DNA from: Micromussa lordhowensis
Taxonomy: Eukaryota; Cnidaria; Anthozoa; Scleractinia; Lobophylliidae
Direction: 5' to 3'
DNA length: 64,000 bases
Assembly (NCBI GenBank): GCA_964020085.1
Contig: OZ026603.1
Location: 5,883,046 to 5,947,045, forward strand
Shown here: positions 47,817 through 59,202 of the stretch, piece after piece
Numbering within the stretch: the first letter of the stretch is position 1
Layout: each line of letters starts with the position of its first letter
Position numbers and translations under genes: made by a program
Notes under the pieces: model-generated
The model's input: only the letters and a program-made list of their open reading frames with translations
Database searches by the model: none
What the model was told of the DNA's origin: nothing

Positions 47817-48850
47817 TGCAGTAGGTTCCCCTGGTCTCAACTTTGCAGAATTTCAGAAAACGCGCGCTGGGGGTCCCCTTGGCAAATTTGACATAGCTCG
47901 GCTTCACGGACACTTTAAGAGGCGCAGTTTAGAGCAAAATGTTCTGCTAGGTTGGCACTTCAAGGAAATCCTAGTTAGAACATGATGGCATTGGCGCCAG
48001 GGTGTTTTTTCTGGCCTTCTTTTTGCAGTAGTTTCCCCTGGTCCCAACTTTGCAGAATTTCAGAAAACGCGCGCTGGGGGTCCCCTTGGCAAATTTGACA
48101 TAGCTCGGCTTCACGGGCACTTTAAGAGGCGCGGTTTGCAGCAAAATGTTTTGCTAGGTTGGCACTTCAAGGAAATCCTAGTTAGAACATGATGGCATTG
48201 GCGCCAGGGTGTTTTTTCTGGCCTTCTTTTTGCAGTAGTTTCCCCTGGTCTCAACTTTGCAGAATTTCAGAAAACGCGCGCTGGGGGTCCCCTTGGCAAA
48301 TTTGACATAGCTCGGCCTCACGGGCACTTTAAGAGGCGCGGTTTGCAGCAAAATGTTTTGCTAGGTCGGCACCTCAAGGAAATTCTAGTTAGAACATGAT
48401 GGCATTGGCGCCAGGGTGTTTTTTCTTGCCTTCTTTTTGCAGTAGTTTCCCCTGGTCCCAACTTTGCAGAATTTCAGAAAACGCGCGCTGGGGGTCCCCT
48501 TGGCAAATTTGACATAGCTCGGCTTCACGGGCACTTTAAGAGGCGCGGTTTGCAGCAAATTGTTCTGCTAGGTTGGCACTTTAAGGAAATCCTAGTAGAA
48601 CGTCATGGCATTGGCGCCAGGGTGTTTTTTCTGGCCTTCTTTTTGCAGTAGTTTCCCCTGGTCCCAACTTTGCAGAATTTCAGAAAACGCGCGCTGGGGG
48701 TCCCCTTGGCAAATTTGACATAGCTCGGCTTCACGGGCACTTTAAGAGGCGCGGTTTGCAGCAAAATGTTCTGCTAGGTTGGCACTTCAAGCAAATCCTA
48801 GTTAGAACATGATGGCATCGGCGCCAGGGTGTTTTTTCTGGCCTTCTTTT
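47817..48850. repeat. 5-monomer block, partner of 34573-36020 with two monomers missing
   Basis: Shares ordered marks with the 34.6-kb block. The offset changes from 13244 bp before the gap to about 12830 bp after it, equal to loss of two monomers plus small indels. A private 1-bp deletion gives CCTAGTAGAACG near 48596. Confidence 0.8.
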
Positions 48851-51127
48851 TGCAGTAGTTTCCCCTGGTCCCAACTTTGCAGAATTTCAGAAAACGCGCG
48901 CTGGGGGTCCCCTTGGCAAATTTGACATAGCTCGGCTTCACGGGCACTTTAAGAGGCGCGGTTTCAAGCAAAATGTTCTGCTAGGTTGGCACTTCAAGGA
49001 AATGCTAGTTAGAACATGTTGGCATTGGCGCCAGGGTGTTTTTTCTGGCCTTCTTTTTGCAGTAGTTTCCCCTGGTCCCAACTTTGCAGAATTTCAGAAA
49101 ACGCGCGCTGGGGGTCCCCTTGGCAAATTTGACATAGCTCGGCTTCACGGGCACTTTAAGAGGCGCGGTTTGCAGCAAAATGTTCTGCTAGGTTGGCACT
49201 TCAAGGAAATTTGAGTTAAAACATGATGGCATTGGCGCCAGGGTGTTTTTTCTGGCCTTCTTTTTGCAGTAGTTTCCCCTGGTCCCAACTTTGCAGAATT
49301 TCAGAAAACGCGCGCTGGGGGTCCCCTTGGCAAATTTGACATAGCTCGGCTTCACGGGCACTTTAAGAGGCGCGATTTGCAGCAAAATGTTCTGCTAGGT
49401 TGGCACTTCAAGGAAATCCTAGTTAGAACATGATGGCATTGGCGCCAGGGTGTTTTTTCTGGCCTTCTTTTTGCAGTAGTTTCCCCTGGTCCCAACTTTG
49501 CAGAATTTCAGAAAACGCGCGCTGGGGGTCCCCTTGGCAAATTTGACATAGCTCGGCTTCACGGGCACTTTAAGAGGCGCGGTTTGCAGCAAAATATTTT
49601 GCTAGGTTGGCACTTCATGGAAATCCTAGTTAGAACATGATGGCATTGGCGCCAGGGTGTTTTTTCTGGCCTTCTTTTTGCAGTAGTTTCCCCTGGTCTC
49701 AACTTTGCAGAATTTCAGAAAACGCGCGCTGGGGATCCCCTTGGCAAATTTGACATAGCTCGGCTTCACGGGCACTTTAAGAGGCGCGGTTTGCAGCAAA
49801 ATGTTCTGCTAGGTCGGCACTTCAAGAAAATCCTAGTTAAAACATGGCGGCATTGGCGCCAGGGTGTTTTTTCTGGCCTTCTTTTTGCAGTAGTTTCCCC
49901 TGGTCCCAACTTTGCAGAATTTCAGAAAACGCGCGCTGGGGGTCCCCTTGGCAAATTTGACATAGCTCGGCTTCACGGGCACTTTAAGAGGCGCGGTTTG
50001 CAGCAAAATCTTTTGCTAGGTTGGCACTTGAAGGAAATTCAAGTTAGAACATGATAGCAATGGCGCCAGGGTGTTTTTTCTGGCCTTCTTTTTGCAGTAG
50101 TTTCCCCTGGTCCCAACTTTGCAGAATTTCAGAAAACGCGCGCTGGGGGTCCCCTTGGCAAATTTGACATAGCTCGGCTTCACGGGCACTTTAAGAGGCG
50201 CGGTTTCAAGCAAAATGTTCTGCTAGGATGGCACTTCAAGGAAATCCTAGTTAGAACATGTTGGCATTGGCGCCAGGGTGTTTTTTCTGGCCTTCTTTTT
50301 GCAGTAGTTTCCCCTGGTCCCAACTTTGCAGAATTTCAGAAAACGCGCGCTGGGGGTCCCCTTGGCAAATTTGACATAGCTCGGCTTCACGGGCACTTTA
50401 AGTGGCGCGGTTTGCAGCAAAATGTTGTGCTAGGTTGGCACTTCAAGGAAATTTGTGTTAAAACATGATGCATTGGCGCCAGGGTGTTCTTTCTGGCCTT
50501 CTTTTTGCAGTAGTTTCCCCTGGTCCCAACTTTGCAGAATTTCAGAAAACGCGCGCTGGGGGTCCCCTTGGCAAATTTGACATAGCTCGGCTTCACGGGC
50601 ACTTTAAGAGGCGCGGTTTGCAGCAAAATGTTCTGCTAGGTTGGCACTTCAAGGAAATTTTAGTTAAAACATGATGGCATTGGCGCCAGGGTGTTTTTTC
50701 TGGCCTTTTTTTTGCAGTAGTTTCCCCTGGTCCCAACTTTGCAGAATTTCAGAAAACGCGCGCTGGGGGTCCCCTTGGCAAATTTGACATAGCTCGGCTT
50801 CACGGGCACTTTAAGAGGCGCGGTTTGCAGCAAAATGTTTTGCTGGGTTGGCACTTCAAGGAAATTTTAGTTAGAACATGATGGCATTGGCGCCAGGGTG
50901 TTTTTTCTGGCCTTCTTTTTGCAGTAGTTTCCCGTGGTCCCAACTTTGCAGAATTTCAGAAAACGCGCGCTGGGGGTCCCCTTGGCAAATTTAACATAGC
51001 TCGGCTTCACGGGCACTTTAAGAGGCGCGGTTTGCAGCAAAATGTTCTGCTAGGTTAGCACTTGAAGGAAATCGTAGTTAGGACATGATGGCATTGGCGC
51101 CAGGGTGTTTTTTCTGGCCTTCCTTTT
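48851..51127. repeat. block related to the 36.6-38.7 kb 5-mer
   Basis: TTTCAAGC monomers with ACATGTTGG (48851, 50093), a cassette AAATTTGAGTTAAAAC (49208) or AAATTTGTG (50452), and a GGTCTCAAC/GGGGATCCCC monomer at 49679 (BamHI 49733) with GGTCGGC repeat the composition of the 5-mer units about 12 kb upstream. A 1-bp deletion, CATGATGCATT, lies near 50470. Confidence 0.7.
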
Positions 51128-52784
51128 TGCAGTAGTTTCCCCTGGTCTCAACTTTGCAGAATTTCAGAAAACGCGCGCTGGGGATCCCCTTGGCAAATTT
51201 GACATAGCTCGGCTTCACGGGCACTTTAAGAGGCGCGGTTTGCAGCAAAATGTTCTGCTAGGTCGGCACTTCAAGAAAATCCTAGTTAGAACATGGTGGC
51301 ATTGGCGCCAGGGTGTTTTTTCTGGCCTTCTTTTTGCAGTAGTTTCCCCTGGTCCCAACTTTGCAGAATTTCAGAAAACGCGCGCTGGGGGTCCCCTTGG
51401 CAAATTTGACATAGCTCGGCTTCACGGGCACTTTAAGAGGCGCGATTTGCAGCAAAATGTTCTGCTAGGTTGGCACTTCAAGGAAATCCTAGTTAGAACA
51501 TGATGGCATTGGCGCCAGGGTGTTTTTTCTGGCCTTCTTTTTGCAGTAGTTTCCCCTGGTCCCAACTTTGCAGAATTTCAGAAAACGCGCGCTGGGGGTC
51601 CCCTTGGCAAATTTGACATAGCTCGGCTTCACGGGCACTTTAAGAGGCGCGGTTCGCAGCAAAATGTTCTGCTAGGTTGACACTTCAAGGAAATCCTAGT
51701 TAGAACATGATGGCATTGGCGCCAGGGTGTTTTTTCTGGCCTTCTTTTTGCAGTAGTTTCCCCTGGTCCCAACTTTGCAGAATTTCAGAAAACGCGCGCT
51801 GGGGGTCCCCTTGGCAAATTTGACATAGCTCGGCTTCACGGGCACTTTAAGAGGCGCGATTTGCAGCAAAATGTTCTGCTAGGTTGGCACTTCAAGGAAA
51901 TCCTAGTTAGAACATGATGGCATTGGCGCCAGGGTGTTTTTTCTGGCCTTCTTTTTGCAGTAGTTTCCCCTGGTCCCAACTTTGCAGAATTTCAGAAAAC
52001 GCGCGCTGGGGGTCCCCTTGGCAAATTTGACATAGCTCGGCTTCACGGGCACTTTAAGAGGCGCGGTTTGCAGCAAAATGTTCTGCTAGGTTGACACTTC
52101 AAGGAAATCCTAGTTAGAACATGATGGCATTGGCGCCAGGGTGTTTTTTCTGGCCTTCTTTTTGCAGTAGTTTCCCCTGGTCCCAACTTTGCAGAATTTC
52201 AGAAAACGCGCGCTGGGGGTCCCCTTGGCAAATTTGACATAGCTCGGCTTCACGGGCACTTTAAGAGGCGCGGTTTGCAGCAAAATGTTCTGCTAGGTTG
52301 GCACTTCAAGGCAATCCTAGTTAGAACATGATGGCATTGGCGCCAGGGTGTTTTTTCTGGCCTTCTTTTTGCAGTAGTTTCCCCTGGTCCCAACTTTGCA
52401 GAATTTCAGGAAACGCGCGCTGGGGGTCCCCTTGGCAAATTTGACATAGCTCGGCTTCACGGGCAGTTTAAGAAGCGCGGTTTGCAGCAAAATGTTCTGC
52501 TAGGTTGGCACTTCAAGGAAATCTTAGTTAAAACATGATGGCATTGGCGCCAGGGTGTTTTTTCTGGCCTTCTTTTTGCAGTAGTTTCCCGTGGTCCCAA
52601 CTTTGCAGAATTTCAGAAAACGCGCGCTGGGGGTCCCCTTGGCAAATTTAACATAGCTCGGCTTCACGGGCACTTTAAGAGGCGCGGTTTGCAGCAAAAT
52701 GTTCTGCTAGGTTAGCACTTGAAGGAAATCGAAGTTAGAACATGATGGCATTGGCGCCAGGGTGTTTTTTCTGGCCTTCCTTTT
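51128..52784. repeat. 8-monomer HOR-like unit (1657 bp)
   Basis: Runs from one GGGGATCCCC monomer (BamHI 51182) to the next (52839). It includes a nested dimer: 51335-51748 and 51749-52162 both have GCGATTTGC then GGTTGACAC. Its last monomer (52577; TTTCCCGTGG, TTTAACAT, GGTTAGC) and the extra C in CCTTCCTTTTTGC match those just before 51128. Confidence 0.85.
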
Positions 52785-55683
52785 TGCAGTAGTTTCCCCT
52801 GGTCTCAACTTTGCAGAATTTCAGAAAACGCGCGCTGGGGATCCCCTTGGCAAATTTGACATAGCTCGGCTTCACGGGCACTTTAAGAGGCGCGGTTTGC
52901 AGCAAAATGTTCTGCTAGGTCGGCACTTCAAGAAAATCCTAGTTAGAACATGGTGGCATTGGCGCCAGGGTGTTTTTTCTGGCCTTCTTTTTGCAGTAGT
53001 TTCCCCTGGTCCCAACTTTGCAGAATTTCAGAAAACGCGCGCTGGGGGTCCCCTTGGCAAATTTGACATAGCTCGGCTTCACGGGCACTTTAAGAGGCGC
53101 GGTTTGCAGCAAAATGTTCTGCTAGGTTGGCACTTGAAGGAAATCTTAGTTAGAACATGATGGCATTGGCGCCAGGGTGTTTTTTCTGGCCTTCTTTTTG
53201 CAGTAGTTTCCCCTGGTCCCAACTTTGCAGAATTTCAGAAAACGCGCGCTGGGGGTCCCCTTGGCAAATTTGACATAGCTCGGCTTCACGGGCACTTTAA
53301 GAGGCGCGGTTTCCAGCAAAATGTTCTGCTAGGTTGGCACTTGAAGGAAATCCTAGTTAGAACATGTTGGCATTGGCGCCAGGGTGTTTTTTCTGGCCTT
53401 CTTTTTGCAGTAGTTTCCCCTGGTCCCAACTTTGCAGAATTTCAGAAAACGCGCGCTGGGGGTCCCCTTGGCAAATTTGACATAGCTCGGCTTCACGGGC
53501 ACTTTAAGAGGCGCGGTTTGCAGCAAAATGTTCTGCTAGGTTGGCACTTCAAGGAAATTTTAGTTAAAACATGATGGCATTGGCGCCAGGGTGTTTTTTC
53601 TGGCCTTCTTTTTGCAGTAGTTTCCCCTGGTCCCAACTTTGCAGAATTTCAGAAAACGCGCGCTGGGGGTCCCCTTGGCAAATTTGACATAGCTCGGCTT
53701 CACGGGCACTTTAAGAGGCGCGGTTGGCAGCAAAATGTTCTGCTATGTTGGCACTTCAAGGCAATCGTAGTTAGATCATGATGGCATTGGCGCCAGGGTG
53801 TTTTTTCTGGCCTTCTTTTTGCAGTAGTTTCCCCTGGTCCCAACTTTGCAGAATTTCAGGAAACGCGCGCTGGGGGTCCCCTTGGCAAATTTGACATAGC
53901 TCGGCTTCACGGGCACTTTAAGAGGCGCGGTTTGCAGCAAAATGTTTTGCTAGGTTGGCACTTCAAGGAAATCCTAGTTAAAACATGATGGCATTGGCGC
54001 CAGGGTGTTTTTTCTGGCCTTCTTTTTGCAGTAGTTTCCCCTGGTCCCAACTTTGCAGAATTTCAGAAAACGCGCGCTGGGGGTCCCCTTGGCAAATTTG
54101 ACATAGCTCGGCTTCACGGGCACTTTAAGAGGCGCGGTTTGCAGCAAAATGTTTTGCTAGGTTGGCACTTCAAGGAAATTTTAGTTAGAACATGATGGCA
54201 TTGGCGCCAGGGTGTTTTTTCTGGCCTTCTTTTTGCAGTAGTTTCCCCTGGTCCCAACTTTGCAGAATTTCAGAAAACGCGCGCTGGGGATCTCCTTGGC
54301 AAATTTGACATAGCTCGGCTTCACGGGCACTTTAAGAGGCGCGGTTTGCAGCAAAATGTTCTGCTAGGTCGGCACTTCAAGGAAATTTTAGTCAGAACAT
54401 GATGGCATTGGCGCCAGGGTGTTTTTTCTGGCCTTCTTTTTGCAGTAGTTTCCCCTGGTCCCAACTTTGCAGAATTTCAGAAAACGCGCGCTGGGGGTCC
54501 CCTTGGCAAATTTGACATAGCTCGGCTTCACGGGCACTTTAAGAGGCGCGGTTTGCAGCAAAATGTTCTGCTAGGTTGGCACTTTAAGGAAATATTAGTT
54601 AGAACATGATGGCATTGGCGCCAGGGTGTTTTTTCTGGCCTTCTTTTTGCAGTAGTTTCCCCTGGTCCCAACTTTGCAGAATTTCAGAAAACGCGCGCTG
54701 GGGGTCTCCTTGGCAAATTTTACATAGCTCGGCTTCACGGGCACTTTAAGAGGCGCGCTTTGCAGCAAAATGTTCTGCTAGGTTGGCACTTGAAGGAAAT
54801 CTTAGTTAGAACATGATGGCATTGGCGCCAGGGTATTTTTTCTGGCCTTCTTTTTGCAGTAGTTTCCCCTGGTCCCAACTTTGCAGAATTTCAGAAAACG
54901 CGCGCTGGGGGTCCCCTTGGCAAATTTGACATAGCTCGGCTTCACGGGCACTTTAAGAGGCGCGGTTTGCAGCAAAATGTTTTGCTAGGCTGGCACTTGA
55001 AGGAAATTCTAGTTAAAACATGATGGCATTGGCGCCAGGGTGTTTTTTCTGGCCTTCTTTTTGCAGTAGTTTCTCCTGGTCCCAACTTTGCAGAATTTCA
55101 GAAAACGCGCGCTGGGGGTCCCCTTGGCAAATTTGACATAGCTCGGCTTTACGGGCATTTTAAGAGGCGCGGTTTGCAGCAAAATGTTCTGCTAGGTTGG
55201 CACTTCAAGGAAATCCTAGTTAGAACATGATGGCATTGGCGCCAGGGTGTTTTCTCTGGCCTTCTTTTTGCAGTAGTTTCCCCTGGTCCCAACTTTGCAG
55301 AATTTCAGAAAACGCGCGCTGGGGGTCCCCTTGGCAAATTTGACATAGCTCGGCTTCACGGGCACTTTAAGAGGCGCAGTTTGCAGCAAAATGTTCTGCT
55401 AGGTTGGCACTTCAAGGAAATCGTAGTTAGAACATGATGGCATTGGCGCCAGGGTGTTTTTTCTGGCCTTCTTTTTGCAGTAGTTTCCCCTGGTCCCAAC
55501 TTTGCAGAATTTCAGAAAACGCGCGCTGGGGGTCCCCTTGGCAAATTTGACATAGCTCGGCTTCACGGGCACTTTAAGAGGCGCGGTTTGCAGCAAAATG
55601 TTCTGCTAGGTTAGCACTTGAAGGAAATCGTAGTTAGAACATGATGGCATTGGCGCCAGGGTGTTTTTTCTGGCCTTCCTTTT
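52785..55683. repeat. 14-monomer HOR, unit 1 (2899 bp)
   Basis: Fourteen types in order, with tags including GGGGATCCCC (52839), TTTCCAGC with ACATGTTGG (53199), GGTTGGCAGC with CTATGTTGG and TTAGATCATG (53613), CAGGAAACG (53820), GGGGATCTCC with TAGTCAGAAC (54234), AAATATTAG (54441), GGGTCTCC with TTTTACAT (54648), GGCTGGC (54855), TCTCCTGG/GGCTTTACGG (55062) and GCGCAGTTTG (55269). It ends with a 1-bp insertion near 55680. Confidence 0.9.
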
Positions 55684-58374
55684 TGCAGTAGTTTCCCCTG
55701 GTCTCAACTTTGCAGAATTTCAGAAAACGCGCGCTGGGGATCCCCTTGGCAAATTTGACATAGCTCGGCTTCACGGGCACTTTAAGAGGCGCGGTTTGCA
55801 GCAAAATGTTCTGCTAGGTCGGCACTTCAAGGAAATCCTAGTTAGAACATGGTGGCATTGGCGCCAGGGTGTTTTTTCTGGCCTTCTTTTTGCAGTAGTT
55901 TCCCCTGGTCCCAACTTTGCAGAATTTCAGAAAACGCGCGCTGGGGGTCCCCTTGGCAAATTTGACATAGCTCGGCTTCACGGGCACTTTAAGAGGCGCG
56001 GTTTGCAGCAAAATGTTCTGCTAGGTTTGCACTTGAAGGAAATCTTAGTTAGAACATGATGGCATTGGCGCCAGGGTGTTTTTTTTGGCCTTCTTTTTGC
56101 AGTAGTTTCCCCTGGTCCCAACTTTGCAGAATTTCAGAAAACGCGCGCTGGGGGTCCCCTTGGCAAATTTCACATAGCTCGGCTTCACGGGCACTTTAAG
56201 AGGCGCGGTTTCCAGCAAAATGTTCTGCTAGGTTGGCACTTCAAGGAAATCCTAGTTAGAACATGTTGGCATTGGCGCCAGGGTGTTTTTTCTGGCCTTC
56301 TTTTTGCAGTAGTTTCCCCTGGTCCCAACTTTGCAGAATTTCAGAAAACGCGCGCTGGGGGTCCCCTTGGCAAATTTGACATAGCTCGGCTTCACGGGCA
56401 CTTTAAGAGGCGCGGTTTGCAGCAAAATGTTCTGCTAGGTTGGCACTTCAAGGAAATTTTAGTTAAAACATGATGGCATTGGCGCCAGGGTGTTTTTTCT
56501 GGCCTTCTTTTTGCAGTAGTTTCCCCTGGTCCCAACTTTGCAGAATTTCAGAAAACGCGCGCTGGGGGTCCCCTTGGCAAATTTGACATAGCTCGGCTTC
56601 ACGGACACTTTAAGAGGCGCGGTTGGCAGCAAAATGTTCTGCTATGTTGGCACTTCAAGGCAATTGTAGTTAGATCATGATGGCATTGGCGCCAGGGTGT
56701 TTTTTCTGGCCTTCTTTTTGCAGTAGTTTCCCCTGGTCCCAACTTTGCAGAATTTCAGGAAACGCGCGCTGGGGGTCCCCTTGGCAAATTTGACATAGCT
56801 CGGCTTCACGGGCACTTTAAGACGCGCGGTTTGCAGCAAAATGTTCTGCTAGGTTGGCACTTCAAGGAAATCCTAGTTAGAACATGATGGCATTGGCGCC
56901 AGGGTGTTTTTTCTGGCCTTCTTTTTGCAGTAGTTTCCCCTGGTCCCAACTTTGCAGAATTTCAGAAAACGCGCGCTGGGGGTCCCCTTGGCAAATTTGA
57001 CATAGCTCGGCTTCACGGGCACTTTAAGAGGCGCGCTTTGCAGCAAAATGTTTTGCTAGGTTGGCACTTCAAGGAAATCCTAGTTAGAACATGATGGCAT
57101 TGGCGCCAGGGTGTTTTTTCTGGCCTTCTTTTTGCAGTAGTTTCCCCTGGTCCCAACTTTGCAGAATTTCAGAAAACGCGCGCTGGGGATCTCCTTGGCA
57201 AATTTGACATAGCTCGGCTTCACGGGCACTTTAAGAGGCGCGGTTTGCAGCAAAATGTTCTGCTAGGTCGGCACTTCAAGGAAATTTTAGTCAGAACATG
57301 ATGGCATTGGCGCCAGGGTGTTTTTTCTGGCCTTCTTTTTGCAGTAGTTTCCCCTGGCCCCAACTTTGCAGAATTTCAGAAAACGCGCGCTGGGGGTCCC
57401 CTTGGCAAATTTGACATAGCTCGGCTTCACGGGCACTTTAAGAGGCGCGGTTTGCAGCAAAATGTTCTGCTAGGTTGGCACTTCAAGGAAATATTAGTTA
57501 GAACATGATGGCATTGGCGCCAGGGTGTTTTTTCTGGCCTTCTTTTTGCAGTAGTTTCCCCTGGTCCCAACTTTGCAGAATTTCAGAAAACGCGCGCTGG
57601 GGGTCTCCTTGGCAAATTTTACATAGCTCGGCTTCACGGGCACTTTAAGAGGCGCACTTTGCAGCAAAATGTTTTGCTAGGTTGGCACTTGAAGGAAATC
57701 TTAGTTAGAACATGATGGCATTGGCGCCAGGGTGTTTTTTCTGGCCTTCTTTTTGCAGTAGTTTCCCCTGGTCCCAACTTTGCAGAATTTCAGAAAACGC
57801 GCGCTGGGGGTCCCCTTGGCAAATTTGACATAGCTCGGCTTCACGGGCACTTTAAGAGGCGCGGTTTGCAGCAAAATGTTCTGCTAGGCTGGCACTTGAA
57901 GGAAATCCTAGTTAAAACATGATGGCATTGGCGCCAGGGTGTTTTTTCTGGCCTTCTTTTTGCAGTAGTTTCTCCTGGTCCCAACTTTGCAGAATTTCAG
58001 AAAACGCGCGCTGGGGGTCCCCTTGGCAAATTTGACATAGCTCGGCTTTACGGGCATTTTAAGAGGCGCGGTTTGCAGCAAAATGTTCTGCTAGGTTGGC
58101 ACTTCAAGGAAATCCTAGTTAGAACATGATGGCATTGGCGCCAGGGTGTTTTCTCTGGCCTTCTTTTTGCAGTAGTTTCCCCTGGTCCCAACTTTGCAGA
58201 ATTTCAGAAAACGCGCGCTGGGGGTCCCCTTGGCAAATTTGACATAGCTCGGCTTCACGGGCACTTTAAGAGGCGCAGTTTGCAGCAAAATGTTCTGCTA
58301 GGTTGGCACTTCAAAGAAATCCTAGTTAGAACATGATGGCATTGGCGCCAGGGTGTTTTTTCTGGCCTTCTTTT
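55684..58374. repeat. 14-monomer HOR, unit 2, first 13 monomers (2691 bp)
   Basis: All first thirteen types of the preceding unit recur in order at an offset of 2899 bp. The fourteenth is replaced. Hand comparison with unit 1 finds about 14 substitutions in the thirteen 41-bp cassettes and about 8 in all the remaining sequence, so the cassettes differ several times more per base. Confidence 0.85.
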
Positions 58375-59202
58375 TGCAGTAGTTTCCCCTGGTCCCAACT
58401 TTGCAGAATTTCAGAAAACGCGCGCTGGGGGTCCCGTTGGCAAATTTGACATAGCTCGGCTTCACGGGCACTTTAAGAGGCGCGGTTTGCAGCAAAATGT
58501 TCTGCTAGGTTGGCACTTGAAGGAAATTTTAGTTAGAACATGATGGCATTGGCGCCAGGGTGTTTTTTCTGGCCTTCTTTTTGCAGTAGTTTCCCCTGGT
58601 CCCAACTTTGCAGAATTTCAGAAAACGCGCGCTGGGGGTCCCCTTTGCAAATTTGACATAGCTCCGCTTCACGGGCACTTTAAGAGGCGCGGTTTGCAGC
58701 AAAATGGTTTGCTAGGTTGGCACTTGAAGGAAATCCTAGTTAGAACATGATGGCATTGGCGCCAGGGTGTTTTCTCTGGCCTTCTTTTTGCAGTAGTTTC
58801 CCCTGGTCCCAACTTTGCAGAATTTCAGAAAACGCGCGCTGGGGGTCCCCTTGGCAAATTTGACATAGCTCGGCTTCACGGGCACTTTAAGAGGCGCAGT
58901 TTGCAGCAAAATGTTCTGCTAGGTTGGCACTTCAAGGAAATCCTGAGTAGAACATGATGGCATTGGCGCCAGGGTGTTTTTTCTGGCCTTCTTTTCGCAG
59001 TAGTTTCCCCTGGTCCCAACTTTGCAGAATTTCAGAAAACGCGCGCTGGGGGTCCCCTTGGCAAATTTGACATAGCTCGGCTTCACGGGCACTTTAAGAG
59101 GCGCGGTTTGCAGCAAAATGTTTTGCTAGGTTGGCACTTCAAGGAAATCCTAGTTAGAACATGATGGCATTGGCGCCAGGGTGTTTTTTCTGGCCTTCTT
59201 TT
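57133..59202. repeat. 10-monomer HOR, unit 1 (2070 bp)
   Basis: Begins at the GGGGATCTCC/TAGTCAGAAC monomer. It includes the second half of the preceding 14-mer copy, plus new monomers: GTCCCGTTGG (58375), CCCTTTGCAAAT with CTCCGCTT and AAAATGGTTTGC (58582), AAATCCTGAGTAGAAC (58789) and a TTTTGCT monomer that begins CGCAG (58996). The unit restarts at 59203. Confidence 0.85.

Noticed and set aside
4746..56059. Open reading frames of 61-132 codons on both strands treated as genes
   Set aside because: All are the same translated satellite monomer. They recur at multiples of 207 bp, start at chance ATGs, overlap on both strands and are closed by a stop in nearly every monomer. Differences track HOR tags, not codon positions.
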